From Candidatus Desantisiibacteriota bacterium (GTDB lineage: Bacteria; UBA9089; CG2-30-40-21): DNA of 14,534 nt. Made by a program: the position numbers and the translations under genes. The DNA lies in assembly GCA_016208205.1 (NCBI GenBank), contig JACQYP010000081.1, forward strand, positions 1 to 14,534. Direction: 5' to 3'. Shown one piece after another: positions 1-7,789 of this stretch; position 1 is the stretch's first letter; every line of letters starts with the position of its first letter. The notes below the pieces were generated by a model. The model ran no database searches. It had not been told where the DNA came from and worked only from the letters and a program-made list of their open reading frames with translations.

Positions 1-411
1 GAGTTTATCTTTCTCCCCGGGGCAATAGAGGCAATAAAAAGAATCAAGCAAAAGGGATTAATGGTTATTATTATTACCAACCAATCCGGAATTGGCAGGG
101 GGATAATGTCAGAGGATGATCTGGCTAAGGTACACCGGCAGATGCTTGTTGAAATGAAAAAGGAGGGTGCAACCATAGATGCCATCTATTATTGCCCTCA
201 TTCCCCGGACAATGGATGTGATTGCCGAAAGCCTGAGGATGGGCTATTTAAGCAGGCATTAATGGATTTTAATATAGATATGAAAAATTCATGGATGATC
301 GGGGATGAACAAAAGGATATCGAGGCAGGGCAAAAAGCCGGGTGCAAAACCTATCTGCTATCAAAAGGGGAATTACTGATTGAGGCAATAGAGAAGATAG
401 AACACGGATGA
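1..411 (+). CDS. gmhB: D-glycero-D-manno-heptose 1,7-bisphosphate 7-phosphatase (GmhB-like HAD phosphatase), 5'-truncated by window edge
   Basis: The reading frame is open from base 1, so the gene starts upstream; 136 codons are visible and TGA is at 409-411. GmhB removes the 7-phosphate from heptose bisphosphate in the cytoplasm, a step in making ADP- or GDP-heptose for LPS or glycans. Seen in the sequence: HAD motif II TNQSGIGRG (visible residues 26-34), a zinc-knuckle region CPHSPDNGCDCRKP whose Cys-His-Cys-Cys ligands are the GmhB hallmark, with the motif III Lys in RKP, and motif IV MIGDEQKD. The nucleophile DxD of motif I lies outside the window. E. coli GmhB has about 190 residues, so perhaps 30-50 are missing. 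The last codons and the stop lie inside the inverted repeat at 397-481. A histidinol-phosphatase-type HAD is the main alternative; the zinc-loop spacing favours GmhB. Confidence 0.85.
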   Translation, partial: EFIFLPGAIEAIKRIKQKGLMVIIITNQSGIGRGIMSEDDLAKVHRQMLVEMKKEGATIDAIYYCPHSPDNGCDCRKPEDGLFKQALMDFNIDMKNSWMIGDEQKDIEAGQKAGCKTYLLSKGELLIEAIEKIEHG

Positions 412-481
412 CACGAATTTAACGAATTTATACTGATTTTATCCGTGTAAATCCGGAGTATCCGTGTCATCCGTGTTCTAT
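397..481. repeat. 19-bp inverted repeat between convergent gmhB and flgE, possible bidirectional terminator
   Basis: Bases 397-415 are the perfect reverse complement of 463-481 (core tagaacacggatgacacg), with a 47-base loop. The right side consists of a 9-bp unit, ATCCGTGTN, at 441, 460 and 469, with a degenerate copy at 451. The element includes the last three codons and TGA stop of gmhB and ends 8 bases from the flgE stop. Its position between converging genes fits a transcription terminator for both strands, but there is no T-tract. Similar ATCCGTGT-type repeats are dispersed in many bacterial genomes (general knowledge; not searched here). Confidence 0.7.
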
Positions 482-489
482 TTAACTTT

Positions 490-3400
490 CTATCTCTTCA
501 GCCCGGTTATATCCTGAAATATCTGATCTGCGGTTGTTACTGTTTTCCCATTAGCCTGAAATGCCCGCTGAGCAACGATCATATCTGCAAACTCTTTTAT
601 CAGATCAACATTTGAACCCTCAAGGTGTCCTACCTTAAGCATCCCATGACCAGCAGAGCCTGGTGTATCGATTCGGGGATCACCGGAATTTACAGTTTCC
701 CTGAATGTAGTACCGCTATTTCGCTCAAGACCGGAAGGATTAAAGAAGTAAGCCGTAGCTATCTGACCAACAGTAAAGTTCTGTCCATTATCATAAGCAG
801 CAATAATACTGCCGTCATCACGAATCTTTACCTTATCTGCTATCAACTTACCCATTTTTACGCCGTCTTTTTCTGTTATATTAATCTTAGTCTCTGTCTG
901 CTGGAGCAGATCAAAATCAACATTAACCTTAATCGTATTCGCACCATTTTCCGGCGGCGGTGCACCACCAGACTCCGGGGGTGTAGGCATTACTGGCGGG
1001 TCAAAATAAATACCCTTAAATTTACCGCCAACCATTCCCGGATCAGACGGTGAACCAAAGATTTGCGAATTCTCCATATCAAAGTTTCCTGCCCCGTCAA
1101 ACATCAACAATCCATAACCGGCTATCTTTCCTTTTTCCACAGGATTCATTGCTGTCCATAACCATTTATTTTCCCTTAATCTCTCAAAAATTATATCTGT
1201 TCGATGAGAGACACCAAAGGCATCAAAAAGATCCGTGCTTGTCGTATACCTATATTTCTCTGCCTCCACATCCTCATTTTTTAACACAGCCTTAGCCATT
1301 TGACTCGAATCAGACTGATACGCATTTCCACCTCTGTCATATTTTGATAGACTGCTATTAGGTGTAAAGCGAATATTTTCAGGACCATCATTTCCATTTG
1401 GAATGAAGAAATCAACAGCCTGCGGCATAGTCAGTCGATAATTTACAGTAATCTCACCTGTCCCAATGGTTCCCGGTAATTTCTCAGTTATATCAGGTTG
1501 GATAAGTATCCTATCTAACCCATTTGTTCCCTGACTGTTTAAGAAGGTATATTCATTTTTGGATAATATCCTTCCAGCTACCTTTACCACAAGGCTTGTC
1601 TCGTCAACATCCGCATGAGACAGGTCAAAGGCATTCAATCTGGTATAGCTCACATAATAATCAAACATACCGGTATTATTGATCATCTTAATCTCATCCC
1701 TGCTTCCCTGACCGGTATTATTAGAAAATTCCCAATAAACCCCGCCTATATCAATCGATTTTCCCTTTGGAATAATCACCCCTGTAGTAACATCATAAAC
1801 TGTAATTGTAGAATCATCAACATCTGCACTTAAAAGGTTAATAGTGGTCTGGGCACTGCGATGGATCTCATCAAGAACCTGACTGCCTCGCATCCCCTGT
1901 CCACCGGTACCAATAATATCGTTTTTTATCTCATTGGGTATAATATTTACCCTGAAATAATCTTTACCCGTACCATATAGCCCTGTAGTTTCAAGCCATC
2001 CATCAATTGGTGTAGGCCGCTCTGTATCCAGATCCATTACCCCATTATTGTTTCCGCCCACTACCTTGCCGGTGGTAATATTAAAGGCAGAAAACAGTGG
2101 AACCAGACCTGATTCTTCTAATACAATCTCATCACCCTCTCCGGTAGTAGTAATGCTTACCCTGTCTGTATCAGGATGATAGGTTATATTCACCTTAGCA
2201 TTGCTATTATTTATCTCCTGGAACAGATCAAGAACCGTAGCATAACTATCTGAATTTATAAATCTGGAGGTATATGTTCCTGCTTTAGTGGTAATGGTAA
2301 TAGTCCCATCTACCATTCCCTTTGGAAACTGTCCCCATCCGCCAGCCATGTTAACACCACCACCTGAACCCATTATCTTGGCAGTGCTCATCACCACAGG
2401 GGCAGCCTCTGTATCAATAAAATTATTTATTACCTTTCCATTTGCGTCTAATTCTAATATCCCTGTTGCATTCGTGCTCTTATTGCTATAATAATCAGCT
2501 GTAACATTATCATCACTATCAACGATTGTATGCGGAATCTCGTTTGCACCCAGCGTATCGGTTAAAAGCTTTGCATTGGTCAGAAATCCATTCGTATTGC
2601 TTTGCTGCACACGGACATAGTATGCCGGATGATTGGTATTAACAAGGGTAAATTTGTCAAGCACAGGATCATATCTCAGGATAACAGGCAATGGACGATT
2701 TGTCCCGCTTTCTGTCTCTACAGCATCATTTACCTGGTTAATAAAGCTATCAACCGTAGTAAAACTACTCAGGGTTGGGCTTGGCCAGATACAGGATTGT
2801 AATAATCCTGTATCTGGATTGATGGCTACCCAGCTAAAGGTAATAATACTGCTTCCTACAGGTCCACCGTTATTAAACCCTGCCCTTCTGAACGATTGTC
2901 TGGTATCTAAGTAATTAGACACAACCTCATCCCTGCTTGTGGGATTTTCTCCAGCCTCAAACATAACCCATGAATAACCTGGCAAAGCAGAGGTATTTGA
3001 TGTCCCCTCACCCTTTAATTTAGCAAGACTGAAGAACCCGTTTGCAGTAGTCTGATACGCAGAAACAGCCACAGTATTTTTCATGGTAAACCTATCTACC
3101 TGTACATCATATTCAAGGGTTACCTTACCATTTGTTTGATCCTTTACAGAGGTCATGAACTCTGCAACAGTACCATATGAGCTAAGGGTGCCTGATGTCC
3201 AGCTTCCATCAGTCCACTTCAGATGAACCCTACTACTCAAGGAACTTGTTGACCAGACCTCAGATGTGCCTATAGGTGCATTCCAGTTAAACCCAGCCTT
3301 GGTGAATGGTGCGGTCATACTCAGATTATTAGTTACAACCTCATTCTTGCTTGCAGCAGAATAGAATGTTACCTGATCATTCCCTCCAATTCCCTGGTTA

Positions 3401-5019
3401 TCATTAAACTTCCATAAAGAGGCAGGTACCTCTGCCCCATTTTGTTTTATTTTCAAACTGGCAGGGTCTATTGTTGAATTATGCATATTAAACCCATTTC
3501 TTTTGTAATCCACGGTAATGACTGCCTGAGGGGCAGAAAGGGTAGGGGTAAGAAGTGCGGTAGAAAAAACAATTCGGTCAAGACCATTCTTAGCCTTGCC
3601 AAACCTCGCATCATCACCATTATTATCAAAATAATAAACAGTTGTATTTGCACCCATGGGATCAGGGTTTCTCCACTTACCCTGATTAGCAAGGATAGTA
3701 CTATTGGTTAGAGGATCATTAATATAAACCCGCAAGGTAGTAGAGTCTATATCAGGATTTGAAATATTCGCATACCATATGAGTTGTGACATCCCAACAG
3801 CATCAACAAAGGTAAACGACTCTAATTTCAACCTTTCTCCGATTACTGAGCCAGGGTCAATAGCCATCTTCCCCTGCAATACATCCCCTTGCTCATAATG
3901 ATAGGCATTTGTAGTCAGTAAATCTGTGGTCTTAGGGTCTATTGCCCGCCATCGATAATAATTCTTATCAGGGTTACCGGGATCAAGCAGGTGCTCAAAT
4001 TGTATTTCAGTATTGAAGCTGGTATTGTATGTATATGGATCATCCTTAGTCCCTGCCTTAATCATTGATTGGGTAAAAAATCCATGACCAAAGGTAGCAG
4101 GGGTTTCAGTCAACTCAACATCTTTCCCTTCTTTAGGTGTGATTATGAATTTATTAACATTAGTCGGTGTTGTTGGAGAATCAGTTGTTATCGTTACATT
4201 GGCTAAAGAAGAATTATTGATAGCATTTATTAATTCTATAGGGGTGCTATAGCCACCGTCACCAATCTTAAACTCAGCACCATTAATCGAGATCAATCCA
4301 TCAGGTGTTTTATTAAATCCGGCGGCGGCCCAGGCAGCATTAATATTAACGCCCTTTAACCCGGCAGAGATAGGTACCATACTTTCAATATTCTTTGTAA
4401 AGCCAAGCTCAGCTGGATCAATGGCAACCTTTTGCTCGGCATTAAGCACATTTTTAAGGGTAAGCTTGGTAGTTGCTTCACCAGGCACGATGTCGTCAAG
4501 AACCATCTTAACGCCTTCAAGGGATCTATTGGTATCAATTAGTGTTTTATCATTATCATTTCTAATCAAATAATTAGTAACATCTTCTCTTAAGGCATTC
4601 CACCCCTGAACATTTAAGCCCTCTTGATTTACCAGATTGCCGGCAGCATCAAACTTAAATGTACCATTGCGGGTATAAAGAGCACTTGGGCTGAAACCAT
4701 CACTAAGAACAAAAAAACTGTTCTCGCCAATAATAGCCAGATCAGTAGCATTCTTGGTTTCAATATCTGTCCCTTGAGTAAAAAGCGTCTCAATCGCACC
4801 TACCGTTACCCCGGTTCCAACCTGCTTTGGATTAACACCCCCGACTGTATCCCGTGGCTCCTCTGCCGGGCTAAGGTTCTTGTTCAGAATGTCCTCAAAT
4901 ATAGGGCGTGACTTCTTGAAGCCGGTAGTATTGACATTAGCTAAATTATTTCCAACAATGTCTAACCATAGTTGATTAACCTGTAGTCCGCTCACACCTG
5001 AATAAAAGGACCCTATCAT
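490..5019 (-). CDS. flgE: Giant flagellar hook protein FlgE (1509 aa) with modular internal repeats
   Basis: FlgE polymerises outside the cell into the flagellar hook, the universal joint between rod and filament. The N-terminus, MIGSFYSGVSGLQVNQ then NNLANVNTTGFKKSR (residues 24-38), and the C-terminus, GHLEGSNVDLIKEFADMI and AQRAFQAN (1464-1490), are textbook FlgE coiled-coil ends. VNQEGLNVQGW (130-140) and NGQNFTVGQIATAYFFNPSGL (411-431 within the last 110 residues' numbering offset, i.e. 1411-1431) are also conserved hook motifs. A FlaE-type D2 segment lies near 1257-1320 and a proline-rich linker at 1341-1357. Usual FlgE proteins have about 400-850 residues; here roughly 900 extra residues lie between 220 and 1200. 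They contain four flagellin-IN-like modules (226-320, 559-670, 697-821, 885-980) and four SLxV/DxI modules (418-505, 511-556, 1052-1126, 1127-1197). The ATG is preceded by AGGGGAGG (GGAGG at 5027-5031), and the stop is TAG. It lies 142 bases downstream of flgD, in the same operon. Export is by the flagellar type III system, so no Sec signal is expected. Confidence 0.95.
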   Translation of the reverse strand: MIGSFYSGVSGLQVNQLWLDIVGNNLANVNTTGFKKSRPIFEDILNKNLSPAEEPRDTVGGVNPKQVGTGVTVGAIETLFTQGTDIETKNATDLAIIGENSFFVLSDGFSPSALYTRNGTFKFDAAGNLVNQEGLNVQGWNALREDVTNYLIRNDNDKTLIDTNRSLEGVKMVLDDIVPGEATTKLTLKNVLNAEQKVAIDPAELGFTKNIESMVPISAGLKGVNINAAWAAAGFNKTPDGLISINGAEFKIGDGGYSTPIELINAINNSSLANVTITTDSPTTPTNVNKFIITPKEGKDVELTETPATFGHGFFTQSMIKAGTKDDPYTYNTSFNTEIQFEHLLDPGNPDKNYYRWRAIDPKTTDLLTTNAYHYEQGDVLQGKMAIDPGSVIGERLKLESFTFVDAVGMSQLIWYANISNPDIDSTTLRVYINDPLTNSTILANQGKWRNPDPMGANTTVYYFDNNGDDARFGKAKNGLDRIVFSTALLTPTLSAPQAVITVDYKRNGFNMHNSTIDPASLKIKQNGAEVPASLWKFNDNQGIGGNDQVTFYSAASKNEVVTNNLSMTAPFTKAGFNWNAPIGTSEVWSTSSLSSRVHLKWTDGSWTSGTLSSYGTVAEFMTSVKDQTNGKVTLEYDVQVDRFTMKNTVAVSAYQTTANGFFSLAKLKGEGTSNTSALPGYSWVMFEAGENPTSRDEVVSNYLDTRQSFRRAGFNNGGPVGSSIITFSWVAINPDTGLLQSCIWPSPTLSSFTTVDSFINQVNDAVETESGTNRPLPVILRYDPVLDKFTLVNTNHPAYYVRVQQSNTNGFLTNAKLLTDTLGANEIPHTIVDSDDNVTADYYSNKSTNATGILELDANGKVINNFIDTEAAPVVMSTAKIMGSGGGVNMAGGWGQFPKGMVDGTITITTKAGTYTSRFINSDSYATVLDLFQEINNSNAKVNITYHPDTDRVSITTTGEGDEIVLEESGLVPLFSAFNITTGKVVGGNNNGVMDLDTERPTPIDGWLETTGLYGTGKDYFRVNIIPNEIKNDIIGTGGQGMRGSQVLDEIHRSAQTTINLLSADVDDSTITVYDVTTGVIIPKGKSIDIGGVYWEFSNNTGQGSRDEIKMINNTGMFDYYVSYTRLNAFDLSHADVDETSLVVKVAGRILSKNEYTFLNSQGTNGLDRILIQPDITEKLPGTIGTGEITVNYRLTMPQAVDFFIPNGNDGPENIRFTPNSSLSKYDRGGNAYQSDSSQMAKAVLKNEDVEAEKYRYTTSTDLFDAFGVSHRTDIIFERLRENKWLWTAMNPVEKGKIAGYGLLMFDGAGNFDMENSQIFGSPSDPGMVGGKFKGIYFDPPVMPTPPESGGAPPPENGANTIKVNVDFDLLQQTETKINITEKDGVKMGKLIADKVKIRDDGSIIAAYDNGQNFTVGQIATAYFFNPSGLERNSGTTFRETVNSGDPRIDTPGSAGHGMLKVGHLEGSNVDLIKEFADMIVAQRAFQANGKTVTTADQIFQDITGLKR

Positions 5020-5085
5020 TTTGAAACCTCCCCTTTACTGAACGGTATTTTTCAGTATATCGGCAATTCTTATTTTGGGATTAAA

Positions 5086-5132
5086 GCGAAACTTGCTTTC
5101 GCATCTTAAGATTACGAAGCGAGACGCTTCGT
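5086..5132. repeat. Two small hairpins in the flgD-flgE spacer
   Basis: The 142-base gap between flgD and flgE holds gcgaaa/tttcgc (5086-5091 with 5097-5102) and the perfect 8-bp hairpin acgaagcg-aga-cgcttcgt (5114-5132). On the mRNA these would fold upstream of the flgE ribosome-binding site, so they could protect RNA ends or adjust the FlgD:FlgE ratio. This role is an inference. Both hairpins are built on a similar AAGCGA word and resemble REP-type repeats. There is no T-run, so a strong terminator is unlikely. Confidence 0.55.
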
Positions 5133-5161
5133 CTACTTAATAAACATCTCACGGTTGTCTC

Positions 5162-5605
5162 CTACGAGACAATCTGGAGAACATCTGCTAACCCAATCTT
5201 TCTTGTTCCCACAGTAGCCACATCTAATATCAGTTCAGGAACACTTCCCGTATAATCTATACCAGTTACCTTACCCGCAACTGTTTTGCCTGCATTCAAT
5301 GTATCATTAGCAACTACATTCTTGTTCAGAAAAGCCATCGTAGTTTCCAAATTCATAGCCAGATTCATCGTATTCGAAAATGTCTCAAAGCTCTTATTCA
5401 GGTTTGCCATTTGCTCCAGCGAGGTAAACTGTGCCATTTGCGAAATAAACTCTGTATTTTCCATCGGCTTCAATGGATCTTGATACCTGAGCTGTGTCGT
5501 AAGGAGCTTGAGAAAATCATCCTTGCCCAGCAGGCTTGCAGTATTAGATGCTGCTGCTGTTGTCGCTTGTGTTGTTGCTCCTGCAAGTGCACTTACATTA
5601 GCCAT
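5162..5605 (-). CDS. flgD: Flagellar hook-cap / hook assembly protein FlgD, short form
   Basis: FlgD sits as a scaffold cap at the tip of the growing hook and lets FlgE subunits assemble. The family signature spans residues 28-66: GKDDFLKLLTTQLRYQDPLK, then MENTEFISQMAQF and TSLEQM. At 147 residues it is a short FlgD like those of many Gram-positive bacteria. It lacks most of the C-terminal Ig/tudor-like part of the ~230-residue enterobacterial protein and keeps only a strand-rich tail, VAGKVTGIDYTG...ELILDVA (109-130). ATG is at 5603-5605; the Shine-Dalgarno is modest (GAGGGA about 9 bases upstream). It is transcribed first, with flgE following after 142 bases. A sigma70-like promoter at 5863-5891 is the best candidate driver. 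Confidence 0.94.
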   Translation of the reverse strand: MANVSALAGATTQATTAAASNTASLLGKDDFLKLLTTQLRYQDPLKPMENTEFISQMAQFTSLEQMANLNKSFETFSNTMNLAMNLETTMAFLNKNVVANDTLNAGKTVAGKVTGIDYTGSVPELILDVATVGTRKIGLADVLQIVS

Positions 5606-5742
5606 TGGACACCGTCCCTCTTACTTAAGTGTATAAGGTTATCATATCACAAATATCACATCACGAATTAAGCCTGAATTTTGACACAATCCAAACCTTA
5701 CTCAATGTACACAATTTGATATATTGATATAATTATTACACA

Positions 5743-5857
5743 CTATTCCCTTGTAAACATCTCTTGAATAAGATGTCTATTATCCCCCAGCTTTTCCCCC
5801 AGTTCTTCAGGCAGATATATAGAGAAGTGATTCAGGTATTAACGGCTCATAAATCAT
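5743..5857 (-). other. Possible decayed micro-ORF just downstream of the flgD promoter
   Basis: On the - strand an ATG at 5855-5857, at the predicted transcription start, opens a 16-codon frame (MIYEPLIPESLLYISA, stop). The next frame carries IYLPEELGEKLGDNRHLIQE followed by MFTRE and TAG at 5743-5745, with no ATG, GTG or TTG of its own. Adding one TA to the TATATA run near 5815 would fuse the two into a 38-codon ORF. The second part looks like a beta strand followed by two helices, reminiscent of a ribbon-helix-helix start, but this could be chance. I would not call it a gene. Confidence 0.2.
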
Positions 5858-5862
5858 GTATC

Positions 5863-5891
5863 AATATATCTTATTTATTTGAATTTGTCAA
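5863..5891 (-). promoter_or_regulatory. Sigma70-like promoter for flgD-flgE
   Basis: On the - strand, TTGACA (5891-5886, perfect -35) and TATATT (5868-5863, 5/6 to TATAAT) are separated by exactly 17 bases. Transcription would start near 5856 and leave a 5' leader of about 250 bases before flgD. The surroundings are very AT-rich and contain no good gene. Confidence 0.55.
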
Positions 5892-5973
5892 GAAAAATTT
5901 TTAATAAAAAACAACTTTTTTACATTTGTTGCAAAAACCAATAAATTTCAACCATTTTTCTCTCTTCTTAGTT

Positions 5974-6004
5974 CTATTATCGGCAGATAATAGGATTTAC
6001 ATTA
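5974..6004 (-). promoter_or_regulatory. Hairpin overlapping a sigma28-like (FliA/SigD) promoter match
   Basis: On the - strand, GCCGATAA (5984-5977) is identical to the sigma28 -10 consensus. TAATGTAA (6004-5997) matches TAAAGTTT at 5 of 8 positions, but with a 12-base spacer instead of 11. The same -10 lies inside an 8-bp perfect inverted repeat, ctattatc-ggca-gataatag (5974-5993), so the match may be a by-product of the palindrome or an operator. It is upstream of flgD, where a flagellar sigma promoter would make sense. Confidence 0.3.
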
Positions 6005-6013
6005 GGAATATTT

Positions 6014-6187
6014 GTAACTGTTCACGGTTGTCGGTTCTGAACTGACACCGTATATTACTGTCATTCCTGTGCATCACTGTCATTCCTTCGTATGCAGGAA
6101 TCTCCCCCTCAGGTGTCCTAACCCTTCCTTTTGGTCTCCACGGGCATAAGAGCTGTTCTTTTGTATCTATCCACTGTGAACGGTTAC
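6014..6187. mobile_element. MITE-A copy 1 (174 bp, termini GTAACYGTTCAC), probable IS66-type non-autonomous element
   Basis: The element starts GTAACTGTTCACGGT and ends with the inverted counterpart ACTGTGAACGGTTAC. It is inverted relative to the copy at 12801-13007, with about nine substitutions by eye and one 33-bp indel. The core holds a dRS3-like palindrome at 6082-6101 (attcc...ggaat). It has no coding capacity; open frames across it translate to the spurious peptides typical of such repeats. No target duplication is visible here. Its right end supplies the TAA stop of the kinase gene 6184-7617. GTAA termini suggest IS66 (family knowledge; no transposase here). Confidence 0.75.
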
Positions 6188-7617
6188 TGAATCGGTAGCC
6201 TGACAACAAAAACACACCCCTTTCCCAATTCGGTTTTCACCGCAATATTTCCATGGTGTGCAGAAACAAAACGCTTACATATAGACAATCCCAATCCAGT
6301 CCCCTTGCCGCGGGTAGTAAAGAATGGCTCAAATATTCCCTTAATATTCTCTGTCAGAATCCCTGGACCGGTATCCTCAAAGCTTATCTGAATAAATTCC
6401 TCAATCTTTTCACTCTTAATCCTTAGCCTTCCATTAGCGTTCATGATCTCACAGGCATTTTTAATCAGGTTAATGAAGACTGCTCTCATCTTGTCATGGT
6501 CAATATTAATCTTAGGAAGGCTTTTGTCAAATTCTCTTATCAGCTCTATACCTGAAAAAATGGGTTGAGGAAGCTCGTTTAGGGCTTCTTCAATCAAGAT
6601 ATTTATATCTGCCGGAATCAGATTAATTGTCAATGGCTTTGAAAGATTTAGAAGGTCATTAAAATAGGAATCTATTCTATGTACTTGATGTTCCATGCGA
6701 TGCAGGTGTTTTTCGATAGTCTCATCATGAGGCAGGACCTCCTTGAGAAGATAGACGGTGTTATTGATTACAGATAATGGATTTCTGACCTCATGTGCCA
6801 CCTCAGAGGCTGTTTTTGCCACCATGGCGAATCTTTCTGCCTCAATCAACTTCCTTTGCATCTCTTTTATTTCTGTTAAATCTGTCACCAATCCAAGGGC
6901 ACCATTAAATATATTATTTTCATCAAATAATGGTGTCAGGGTGATCAAAACCGGTATATTGCCCCGTATCTTAGATAAAAGTTCAATCTCAAACTTGCGA
7001 TTTTGTCCTGCCTTAACAAGGGAGTATTCCTGATGAAAGGTTTTTAATGCTGCCTCATCCTTTAGCATAAAACTCGAGCAGGGTTTACCCAGCAGGTTAG
7101 ATTCCTGTTCCATTAATATCTTAGTCAATTCACGATTAACAAGAACGATGGTCTCTGTCAGGTCAATAGCAAATAATCCCTCACCCATTGAGTCGATTAA
7201 CCCCTCATAAATATGCTTATGGGTCTGTTCTAAAAATTGACTCCTTTGTCCGGAGTTAATGGCATCAAGAATCCGATTAGGCAATATATCGCCATGAATA
7301 TTATCCTTGGTTAGAAAATCTACAGCACCAAGCTTTAATGCACCGTCTAACAGCCGTCCATCCTTTAATCCGGTAAGAACAATAGCCGGAATGCCTCTAT
7401 GTACTTTTCGTACATGTTTTAATAATTCCAATGCATTTGTATCAGGCAGCATGTGATCAATAAGAAGGCAATCAAACCTTTGTTTGTCAAGCTTTTCTAT
7501 AGCCTCTTTCCCGGTCATTGCTGTTTCAACAACAAACGCCTCATCAGCCTTAGATAGAATCCTTTTGGCAATGATGATATCGTCCGGATTATCCTCGATA
7601 ATTAAGATATGATGCAT
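6184..7617 (-). CDS. Response regulator-PAS-histidine kinase (REC-PAS-HisKA-HATPase)
   Basis: This is a soluble 477-residue signalling kinase with a receiver at its N-terminus. REC (about 2-120): acidic pair IIEDNPDD, phospho-acceptor Asp54 in LLIDHMLPD, Thr82 and Lys104. A PAS domain follows (about 135-250). HisKA has the phospho-histidine at 275 in AHEVRNPL. The HATPase has N-box NLIKNACE (384-391), G1 DTGPGI, FEPFFTTR and G2 GKGTGLGL (437-444). There is no membrane segment, so it probably receives phosphate from an upstream kinase and passes on a signal modified by PAS. The start chosen is the ATG at 7615-7617 with GGAGG four bases upstream (7622-7626), not an in-frame TTG at 7638. It lies downstream of the membrane kinase at 7786-9348 and is likely co-transcribed. 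The TAA stop is contributed by MITE-A copy 1. Its target is unknown. Confidence 0.9.
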   Translation of the reverse strand: MHHILIIEDNPDDIIIAKRILSKADEAFVVETAMTGKEAIEKLDKQRFDCLLIDHMLPDTNALELLKHVRKVHRGIPAIVLTGLKDGRLLDGALKLGAVDFLTKDNIHGDILPNRILDAINSGQRSQFLEQTHKHIYEGLIDSMGEGLFAIDLTETIVLVNRELTKILMEQESNLLGKPCSSFMLKDEAALKTFHQEYSLVKAGQNRKFEIELLSKIRGNIPVLITLTPLFDENNIFNGALGLVTDLTEIKEMQRKLIEAERFAMVAKTASEVAHEVRNPLSVINNTVYLLKEVLPHDETIEKHLHRMEHQVHRIDSYFNDLLNLSKPLTINLIPADINILIEEALNELPQPIFSGIELIREFDKSLPKINIDHDKMRAVFINLIKNACEIMNANGRLRIKSEKIEEFIQISFEDTGPGILTENIKGIFEPFFTTRGKGTGLGLSICKRFVSAHHGNIAVKTELGKGCVFVVRLPIQ

Positions 7618-7655
7618 GTATCCTCCAGTAGCTGTCAACTGACAGTTTGTTTAGG

Positions 7656-7789
7656 GTAACTACTCAGGTAAAGGAATTCACCACAGAATCAGACATGAGA
7701 TTATCCGCTCTTTCTCTAACAATCTGCGTAATCTGCGGATAAATTCTTCTCTGTTTCTTCGTGGTAAATTCCCCTCGCTGAGTAGTTAC
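7656..7789. mobile_element. MITE-B copy 1 (134 bp) with 12-bp perfect terminal repeats and 8-bp target duplication
   Basis: Perfect terminal inverted repeats GTAACTACTCAG (7656-7667 and 7778-7789) are flanked by the identical octamer tgtttagg (7648-7655 and 7790-7797). The interior folds further: ggaattcaccac (7673-7684) pairs 11/12 with 7761-7772, and ttatccgc (7701-7708) pairs with gcggataa (7735-7742). It also carries two 9-bp ATCTGCGNA units (7722-7739). It has no ORF. GTAA ends with 8-bp duplications are typical of the IS66 family. It sits between the two kinase genes and truncated the upstream one by three codons. Confidence 0.85.

Noticed and set aside
625..4911. Several + strand open frames of 60-142 codons antisense to flgE (for example 625-1053, 2633-2914, 4624-4911)
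   Set aside because: They lie wholly opposite a long, well-conserved gene, have no recognisable family and no convincing ribosome-binding sites.
6014..6187. 8-bp target duplication around MITE-A copy 1
   Set aside because: The flanks gaatattt and tgaatcgg do not match in register; the shared gaat is offset and may be chance.
5997..6215. 72-codon - strand frame across MITE-A copy 1
   Set aside because: It is a translation of the repeat (PAYEGMT-type peptide) and overlaps the kinase end.
7618..7638. TTG start seven codons upstream for the REC-PAS kinase
   Set aside because: The ATG at 7617 has an ideal GGAGG four bases away and starts right at the receiver domain.
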